Of a stretch of DNA of 64,000 nt, positions 58,459 through 64,000 are shown piece after piece. This DNA comes from RBG-16-64-13 sp963718375. Lineage in GTDB: Bacteria; Actinomycetota; Thermoleophilia; RBG-16-64-13. The notes below the pieces were generated by a model, which did not search any database, was not told the origin of the DNA, and saw nothing but the letters and a program-made list of their open reading frames with translations. The stretch is from contig CAVQZD010000004.1 of assembly GCA_963718375.1 (NCBI GenBank), positions 260,178 to 324,177 on the forward strand, given 5' to 3'. Made by a program: the position numbers and the translations under genes. Within the stretch, counting starts at the first letter, position 1. Each line of letters opens with the position of its first letter.

Positions 58459-59943
58459 TCAGTCGGTGAATGACGCGCAGGCGTTCTCTTCGTAGCGAAA
58501 CTTGGAGCACCTCAGCTCCGCGGGTACCTCACACGGGTATCCCCCGGTGAAACAAGCCGCACAGAAAGTGTCCTTAGCCTCATCCACCCGGGTGGCCCGC
58601 ATAAGACCGTCCAGGGAGAGATAGGCTACCGAGGTCGCACCCAACTCGTCGTTGATCTCTTCGACGGTCTTGCCGAATGCGATGAACTCGTCCTGGTTGG
58701 CCATGTCGATGCCGTAGAAACACGGATATACGATAGGCGGCGAGCTGATGCGCAAGTGCACTTCCTTGGCGCCGGCGTCGAAGAGGACCTGTACAAGCGC
58801 CCGGGTGGTGTTGCCACGGACGATCGAGTCGTCCACCACGACCAATCGCTTGTCCTTGAGAGCCGAGGTAAGAGGGTTGAACTTCATGCGGATGCCTTGC
58901 CTGCGCACTTGATCGTCGGGGTCGATGAACGTGCGACCGATGTAGCGGTTCTTGATCAGAGCTTCACCGTAGGTGATGCCACTGCGGGCCGCGTAGCCGA
59001 TCGCAGCGGAATTCCCGGTATCGGGCACGGGTATCACCAGGTCCGCCTCCACCGGAGACTCCGTCGCCAGCTCTTCACCCATGCGGCTGCGGGCCGCGTA
59101 GAGCGTCTGCCCTTTCATCACCGAGTCGGGACGAGCGAAGTAGATGAACTCGAAGACGCACAGGGCTTCCTGCTTGCGCGCCACGACCTGCTCGATCTCG
59201 TACCCACTATCACTGAGCACGCAGATCTCACCTGGCTCGATCTCCCGCACCAGGGTCGCACCGATGATGTCCAAGCCGGAGGTCTCGCTGGCCAGACAGT
59301 AGCGTCCTTCGATCTCCCCCAACACCAGCGGCCGGACCCCGTAGGGATCACGGAAGCCGATGACCTCGTCTGTGGTCAGCAGCACAGCGCTGAAGGCTCC
59401 CCGCAACTTGGGGATGACGTCGCGCAGCGCTTCACGGATATCGTGTGACGAGTGCTCGGCCAATAGCGCGGCTATGACCTCGGTGTCAGAAGTGCTCTCG
59501 AAGATATGGCCGTTCTGCACCAGACTGACCCGCAAGGCGTCGGTGTTGACCAGATTGCCGTTGTGAGCCAGGGCTATGAAAGACCCGTTGCGGGTGCGAG
59601 CGAACGGCTGCGCGTTGCGCATGGAACTGGACCCCGTGGTCGAGTATCGGACGTGCCCGATAGCCGCCCTCCCGGGAAGCGACTGCAGCATCTCCTCCTG
59701 GAACACCTGTGAGACGAGTCCCATGTCCTTGTGGACGTCCAGACGGCTGCCGTCTGTCACCGCTATACCCGCAGACTCCTGGCCACGGTGCTGCAAGGCG
59801 AAGAGTGCGAAGAAGGTCAGGCGGGCTACGTCCAACTCTGGTGCGTAGATACCGAAGACGCCGCATTCATCGTGAGGAGAATCCTCACCCCAGGCAGACC
59901 ACTGCTGCCTCTGATCGATGAGGGTCTGCCGGTCAGGCGTCAC
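58459..59943 (-). CDS. purF: Amidophosphoribosyltransferase
   Basis: 494 residues from GTG. First step of purine synthesis (PRPP plus glutamine to phosphoribosylamine). A 26-residue propeptide precedes catalytic Cys27 (DECGVFGIY). The phosphoribosyltransferase motif VVVDDSIVRGNTTRA is intact. C-terminal Cys residues (FCAACFTGGYPC and LRCSKF) with an upstream one fit the 4Fe-4S-containing Bacillus-type enzyme, which is oxygen-labile. Its start overlaps a possible small upstream gene. Confidence 0.97.
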   Translation of the reverse strand: MTPDRQTLIDQRQQWSAWGEDSPHDECGVFGIYAPELDVARLTFFALFALQHRGQESAGIAVTDGSRLDVHKDMGLVSQVFQEEMLQSLPGRAAIGHVRYSTTGSSSMRNAQPFARTRNGSFIALAHNGNLVNTDALRVSLVQNGHIFESTSDTEVIAALLAEHSSHDIREALRDVIPKLRGAFSAVLLTTDEVIGFRDPYGVRPLVLGEIEGRYCLASETSGLDIIGATLVREIEPGEICVLSDSGYEIEQVVARKQEALCVFEFIYFARPDSVMKGQTLYAARSRMGEELATESPVEADLVIPVPDTGNSAAIGYAARSGITYGEALIKNRYIGRTFIDPDDQVRRQGIRMKFNPLTSALKDKRLVVVDDSIVRGNTTRALVQVLFDAGAKEVHLRISSPPIVYPCFYGIDMANQDEFIAFGKTVEEINDELGATSVAYLSLDGLMRATRVDEAKDTFCAACFTGGYPCEVPAELRCSKFRYEENACASFTD

Positions 59944-60107
59944 TTGAGCTCAGATTCCTTGTGCCGGAGGTAGCGGGGCTCGGCGTCGGGAGAGACGGTG
60001 AGAACATCGGCGGCGTATCGCTCCTCGTCGTCGCTTGCTTGCCCGGCGCCCGTGAGCTCCGGTGGGCGGAGTACTGCCTCGACTTTGATTCTACCATTGA
60101 CAACCAA
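59940..60107 (-). CDS. Possible small protein upstream of purF
   Basis: 55 residues if started at TTG 60107; the stop overlaps the purF GTG (GTGA). The composition is protein-like (KVEAVLRPPELTGAG, ASDDEERYAADVLTVSPD, EPRYLRHKESELK), but no convincing SD is seen and a TAGAAT box at 60093-60088 lies inside the frame. It may instead be untranslated leader of purF. Uncertain. Confidence 0.35.
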   Translation of the reverse strand: MVVNGRIKVEAVLRPPELTGAGQASDDEERYAADVLTVSPDAEPRYLRHKESELK

Positions 60108-60125
60108 GAGCCACGGCCCTACTGT
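60097..60125 (+). promoter_or_regulatory. Promoter of the small membrane protein gene
   Basis: TTGACA (60097-60102), 17-bp spacer, TACTGT (60120-60125). The expected start is at 60132-60133, the GTG itself. It faces a minus-strand TAGAAT box (60093-60088), extended by TGG, that may drive purF. Confidence 0.7.
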
Positions 60126-60132
60126 CCATCTC

Positions 60133-60321
60133 GTGAGACCAGAGGTCAAAGAACAGCTGCTACCCATGGGCCTGCTCATCGCAGCCATCGTCTCCGGCGG
60201 CATCTGCTGGGTCCTGGAGGGGACGGCCCTGCTCGTGATGCTAGGAGTGACCCTTGTTCTCATAGTCGCGGGGACGCTGATCGCGCTTCGCACCGACTCC
60301 GCGCGACGGGACAAGAGGTGA
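60133..60321 (+). CDS. Small two-helix membrane protein
   Basis: 62 residues from GTG at 60133, predicted leaderless. After a short charged start (VRPEVKEQLLP) come two transmembrane helices (MGLLIAAIVSGGICWVL and ALLVMLGVTLVLIVAGTLIAL) and a basic end (RTDSARRDKR). It lies between purF and purB on the opposite strand. No family recognised. Confidence 0.65.
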   Translation: MRPEVKEQLLPMGLLIAAIVSGGICWVLEGTALLVMLGVTLVLIVAGTLIALRTDSARRDKR

Positions 60322-60357
60322 CCGGGGGGCCGGAGGTTCGACAGCGCTGCCCCGCTG

Positions 60358-61659
60358 CTACCACTTCAGATCGGCCACCCGCCTCATGATCACGTTCATG
60401 TGCCGCAGCTGATAGCTCGGATCGAAGCACGCCCGGATCTCCGACGTCTTGAGTACCTGGGTCACTTCGGCGTCGGACTTGAGGGCACCTATGAACGGAG
60501 TCTTCTCCTGCCAAGCCTTCATGGCGTTCCGCTGCACCACCGTGTAGGCGTCATCGCGGAGCATGCCGGCCCTTATCAGCGCCAAGAGCACGCGCTGGCT
60601 GTATATCAGTCCGTAGCTCTTCTCCAAGTTCTCCGCCATATTCTCCGGGTGCACCATCAGATTGTCGATGAGCCAGCAGGCCTTCTCGAGCATATAGTGC
60701 AGCAGGATCGTGCTGTCGGGCAGGATCACCCGCTCGGTGCTGGAGTGGCTGATGTCGCGCTCGTGCCATAGCGGGATGTCCTCGAAGGCAGCCAGCATGT
60801 TGCAGCGGATCACCCGGGCTTGGCCGCAGATGCGCTCGGAGATGATCGGGTTGCGCTTGTGCGGCATGGCCGATGACCCCTTCTGGCCCGGAGCGAAGTA
60901 CTCCTCGGCTTCCAGCACTTCGGTCCGCTGATAGTGGCGCACCTGCACCGCTATCTTCTCAAGGCTGCTGGCCAAGAGCGCGAGGGCGGACATGAAGTGC
61001 GCGTGGCGGTCGCGTTGCACTATCTGCGTCGAGATGGGTGCAGCTTCCAGACCCAGCCTGTCCATGGTGATCTCTTCCACCTGGGGGTCTACGTTCGCGT
61101 AGGTGCCCACCGCGCCGGAGATCTTGCCCACCGAGACCTGCTTGGTGGCTTCGCGTAGTCGCTCTAGACCGCGGCGGATCTCGAACGCCCACAGCCCCAA
61201 CACCATACCGAAAGTGAGAGGCTCGGCGTGCACTCCGTGAGTGCGGCCGATCATTATGGTCTCGCGGTGCTCCTCCGCGCGGCGCTGAAGGATACGGCCC
61301 AGGCGGACGGTCTCTTCTTCCAGCAGCCGGCCGGCTGCCTGCAGTTGCAGTGCCAGCCCGGTATCGAGCACGTCCGAGGAGGTCAGGCCGTAGTGCAGGT
61401 ATTTCGAGGCATCCCCGATATTCTCGGCCACGCTGCTGACGAAGGCGATGACGTCGTGCTGGGTGACTTCCTCGATCTCCTTGACCCGCTCCAGGTCGAA
61501 GCTGGCCTTGACCCGGATGTCCTCCATCGCCTGCTCGGGGATCTTGCCCAACCTCGCCCACGCCTCGCACACGGCCACCTCGACCTCGAGCCAGGCAGCC
61601 ATACGCGCCTCGTCGGTCCATATCGCCGCCATCCGAGGGGTGGAATAACGTTCGATCAT
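60358..61659 (-). CDS. purB: Adenylosuccinate lyase
   Basis: 433 residues. Cleaves SAICAR to AICAR and adenylosuccinate to AMP. Motifs: TQHDVIAFVSSVAE, LHYGLTSSDVLDT, MIGRTHGVHAEPLTFG, and the signature GSSAMPHKRNP. Stop lies 36 bases from the end of the opposite small gene. Start overlaps the purE stop (ATGA). Confidence 0.97.
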   Translation of the reverse strand: MIERYSTPRMAAIWTDEARMAAWLEVEVAVCEAWARLGKIPEQAMEDIRVKASFDLERVKEIEEVTQHDVIAFVSSVAENIGDASKYLHYGLTSSDVLDTGLALQLQAAGRLLEEETVRLGRILQRRAEEHRETIMIGRTHGVHAEPLTFGMVLGLWAFEIRRGLERLREATKQVSVGKISGAVGTYANVDPQVEEITMDRLGLEAAPISTQIVQRDRHAHFMSALALLASSLEKIAVQVRHYQRTEVLEAEEYFAPGQKGSSAMPHKRNPIISERICGQARVIRCNMLAAFEDIPLWHERDISHSSTERVILPDSTILLHYMLEKACWLIDNLMVHPENMAENLEKSYGLIYSQRVLLALIRAGMLRDDAYTVVQRNAMKAWQEKTPFIGALKSDAEVTQVLKTSEIRACFDPSYQLRHMNVIMRRVADLKW

Positions 61660-62138
61660 CTGCCGTCTCCCTTGCCGGTCGAAATCGATGCCCCAGAGGA
61701 CGCGGCGTCGCCAGCGCCCTTCACCAGCCCGGCGACCTGCAGGATCTTCGCCGCCAGGATGCCCGCGTTGCGGGCTCCGTTGATGGCAACCGTGGCTACC
61801 GGCACACCTGCCGGCATCTGCACCATGGAGAGAAGCGAATCCAACCCACCGAGATCGCTGGTACGTATCGGGACGCCGATGACGGGCAGTTCGGTCATCG
61901 CCGCCACCACGCCCGGTAGAGCCGCCGCCTTGCCCGCCCCCGCGATGATGACCTTGAGTCCGCGCGACTGGGCATTCAGAGCGTAGTCACGCACACCTTC
62001 GGGGTCGCGATGGGCGGAGAGGACCTTGACCTCGTTCGCTATGCCCAGAGAGTCCAGCTCTTTGGCAGCCTGATCCATGATCTCGGAATCTGACTCTGAT
62101 CCCATGAGAATCCCCACCAGGGGGCTATCTGCCGCCAT
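61656..62138 (-). CDS. purE: N5-carboxyaminoimidazole ribonucleotide mutase (or AIR carboxylase)
   Basis: 160 residues. Motifs GILMGSESDSEIMDQA, VLSAHRDPEGVRDY, IIAGAGKAAALPGVVAA and INGARNAGILAAKIL. The C-terminal Gly/Ser tail is extra. No purK is seen beside it; either purK is elsewhere or this is a class II PurE acting on AIR with CO2. Confidence 0.95.
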   Translation of the reverse strand: MAADSPLVGILMGSESDSEIMDQAAKELDSLGIANEVKVLSAHRDPEGVRDYALNAQSRGLKVIIAGAGKAAALPGVVAAMTELPVIGVPIRTSDLGGLDSLLSMVQMPAGVPVATVAINGARNAGILAAKILQVAGLVKGAGDAASSGASISTGKGDGR

Positions 62139-62156
62139 ATCCGGTCCCGCTCCTTT

Positions 62157-63461
62157 CTAGCTCTCTTGACCAGCTTCCCACTTCTCTGCCCTGAGTGCGA
62201 TATCCGATCGATACTGGGCACCGTCAAAGCCTATCTCGGCCACCGCCCTGTAAGCACGCGCCCGCGCCTGGGCGAAGGTGTCGCCAAGGCCGGTCACGGT
62301 GAGCACCCTGCCCCCGGAGGTGACCAGCTGCCTGTCCAGGAGGGAGGTGGCGGCATGAAACACCTCGACGCCCTCCCGTCCCGCCAGGCTCTCCAGCCCG
62401 GTGATGACGTCACCCTTGCTGCTGGTCGCCGGGTAGCCGCGCGAAGCCATGACCACACCCACGGCCGCGCCCTCGTGCCACTCGGCCTGTGCCGGAAGGT
62501 CATCACCCCTCGCGGCCGCAAGCAACAGTTCCAGCAGATCGGACTCCAGGCGAGGTAGTAGCGCTTGGGTCTCAGGGTCACCGAAGCGACAATTGAACTC
62601 GAGCACCTTCGGGCCTTCGGCGGTCAACATCAGCCCGGCATACAGGACCCCTCTGAAGTCTATGCCGCGCTTGGCTAGCTCCCGCACCGTGGGCCGCACG
62701 GCGTAGTCCACCAAACGCGCGTAAAGCCCCGGGTCCACTGCGGGCACGGGCGAGTAGGAGCCCATACCCCCGGTGTTGGGACCCTGATCGCCATCCAGCG
62801 CCCGCTTGTAGTCCTGCGCGGGAGCAAGTGGCAATACCTGTTCACCGCTGACCAGGGCGAGCAAAGAGACCTCTTCACCCTCCAGGTATTCCTCCACGAG
62901 CACAGTATCGGCGGCTCCACCGAAACGCCGGGCGACAAAGCACTCCTCAAGCGCAATCTCAGCTTCAGCTTGAGACATAGCCACGATGACGCCTTTGCCC
63001 GCGGCCAAGCCGTCGGCCTTAATCACCGCCGGAGCGCCATGTTCGCGCAGATAGGCCAAAGCCGCGCCATGATCGGTGAACGAGGCTGCCCGACCGGTCG
63101 GTACACCCGCAGCCTGCATGATCTCCTTGGCGAAGACCTTGGAGCCCTCGATGCGCGCGCCTACGGCCCCGGGACCGAACACCGCGAAACCCCGCTCCCG
63201 CAGTCGGTCCGCCAGCCCCGCCACCAGCGGGGCCTCCGGCCCCACCACAGTCAGGTCGAACTTCTCGCGCTCCACTAGAGCCACGAGCCCGGCGACGTCC
63301 TCCGCCCCGACGTCGACAGTCTCAGCGTCCTGGGCGATGCCGGCGTTACCTGGGGCGATTGTCAAGCGGCCGATGCGTCGGCTCTTGGCGAGAGCGCGAA
63401 CCAGTGCGTGCTCCCGCGCGCCTCCGCCGACTACGAGCACGTCCAGCCGGTCAGAAGCCAC
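62157..63461 (-). CDS. purD: Phosphoribosylamine-glycine ligase
   Basis: 434 residues. Second step of purine synthesis. N-terminal VLVVGGGAREHALVRAL, ATP-grasp core (VIKADGLAAGKGVIVA, VLVEEYLEGEEVSLLA, DGDQGPNTGGMGSYSPVP) and LEFNCRFGDPETQALLPRL are all intact. Lies 18 nt before purE. Confidence 0.97.
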   Translation of the reverse strand: MASDRLDVLVVGGGAREHALVRALAKSRRIGRLTIAPGNAGIAQDAETVDVGAEDVAGLVALVEREKFDLTVVGPEAPLVAGLADRLRERGFAVFGPGAVGARIEGSKVFAKEIMQAAGVPTGRAASFTDHGAALAYLREHGAPAVIKADGLAAGKGVIVAMSQAEAEIALEECFVARRFGGAADTVLVEEYLEGEEVSLLALVSGEQVLPLAPAQDYKRALDGDQGPNTGGMGSYSPVPAVDPGLYARLVDYAVRPTVRELAKRGIDFRGVLYAGLMLTAEGPKVLEFNCRFGDPETQALLPRLESDLLELLLAAARGDDLPAQAEWHEGAAVGVVMASRGYPATSSKGDVITGLESLAGREGVEVFHAATSLLDRQLVTSGGRVLTVTGLGDTFAQARARAYRAVAEIGFDGAQYRSDIALRAEKWEAGQES

Positions 63462-63469
63462 GACGCCTC

Positions 63470-64000
63470 CTACATCCTGCCGTGCGGGCCGGCCGGCTCT
63501 TGGCCATGCCGCGGACGCGCCGATTGGGGATACGGCACCTTGATGTGCTGCTCACGCTTGGGGCCGACCGAGATCAGGGAGACGGGCACCTGCACCGCGT
63601 TCACTATGTGGTTGAGGTAGTCGATAGCCTGCTGGGGAAGGTCCTGTATGTCGGTGGCATCGGAGATGTCGGCCTGCCAGCCGGGAAGCTCCTCGTAGAC
63701 GGGCTGCACCTGCGAGAATACCGCCTGCTCCGGGGGCAACTCGTGCAGCACCTCGTCCTTGTATCGATACGAGTCACAGACCTTGATGGTCTCCATCGTA
63801 TTGAGGACGTCAAGCTTGGTTATGCAGAGGCCGGTGAGGCCGTTGACCCTCACGGCGTAGCGCAAGGCCACCAGATCGAGCCAACCACAGCGCCGAGGGC
63901 GCCCAGTAGTTGTGCCGAACTCGCGACCTATCTCGCGCAGGGTGTCGCCGGTCTCATCAGTGAGCTCGGTCGGGAACGGCCCCGAACCGACCCTTGTGAC
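63470..64000 (-). CDS. purA: Adenylosuccinate synthetase, C-terminal part (start beyond the window)
   Basis: About 176 residues are visible, to a TAG at 63470. Motifs: FPTELTDETGDTLREIGREF, GTTTGRPRRCGWLDLVALRY and NGLTGLCITKLDVL are diagnostic. The last 20 residues are basic and Pro/Gly-rich, longer than usual. Makes adenylosuccinate from IMP and Asp with GTP; lies upstream of purD on the same strand. Confidence 0.95.
   Translation of the reverse strand, partial: VTRVGSGPFPTELTDETGDTLREIGREFGTTTGRPRRCGWLDLVALRYAVRVNGLTGLCITKLDVLNTMETIKVCDSYRYKDEVLHELPPEQAVFSQVQPVYEELPGWQADISDATDIQDLPQQAIDYLNHIVNAVQVPVSLISVGPKREQHIKVPYPQSARPRHGQEPAGPHGRM

Overview
The window is about 64 kb of GC-rich bacterial DNA. 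I read it as the chromosome of an actinobacterium, probably one of the anaerobic or deep-branching classes. The support is high GC, frequent GTG and TTG starts, several start codons 6-10 nt after a -10 box (leaderless mRNAs), teichoic-acid genes (CDP-glycerol synthesis and transfer), and the Cys-type CcmE known from Gram-positive bacteria and archaea. This taxonomic call is inference; no rRNA is present.

Positions 1-18456 are the right-hand part of a tailed-phage prophage. A long, tightly packed minus-strand operon starts at about 15.86 kb. It runs from a Cro-like regulator through small coupled genes, a RecB/Cas4-like nuclease, a putative annealing protein, an SbcD/SbcC (Mre11/Rad50) pair, zinc proteins, an ASCH-like protein, a VRR-NUC nuclease and a winged-helix replication protein. 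Past a rho-independent terminator come the terminase subunits and tail-like genes, which run off the left edge. A lambda-like control region holds three copies of a 16-bp palindrome between the minus operon and a plus-strand repressor. The repressor is followed by a lipoprotein and a large serine recombinase, whose last 11 codons lie inside the host tRNA-Phe gene: the attachment site.

Positions 18.4-18.85 kb hold four minus-strand tRNAs (Glu-UUC, Val-UAC, Asp-GUC, Phe-GAA in transcription order). From 19 to 38.4 kb is host DNA: alanine racemase; three zinc-ribbon genes, two of them membrane paralogues; malic enzyme; teichoic-acid genes diverging from a CDP-alcohol phosphatidyltransferase; an NhaD-like antiporter; SPFH and AI-2E membrane proteins; a PQQ-propeller protein; an MFS carrier; a glucosyl-3-phosphoglycerate-synthase-like enzyme fused to a HAD domain lacking its nucleophile; a methyltransferase; and the three-gene NAD(P) transhydrogenase.

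From 38.5 to 64 kb, purine-biosynthesis genes on the minus strand (purL, then purM-purN-purH, then purA-purD-purE-purB and purF) are interleaved with three other modules. These are a cobalamin riboswitch with a BtuFCD-type importer, whose ATPase carries an extra C-terminal domain; a System I cytochrome c maturation operon (ccmE-F-A-B-C-D); and a divergent multihaem cytochrome, a likely Ccm client. A 460-bp block of 72-bp tandem repeats and long inverted repeats sits between a DUF4405-like membrane protein and purH. The most interesting items are the integrase-tRNA overlap, the three-operator switch, several tiny coupled phage genes, the repeat block, the HAD domain with Cys in place of Asp, and the BtuD fusion.
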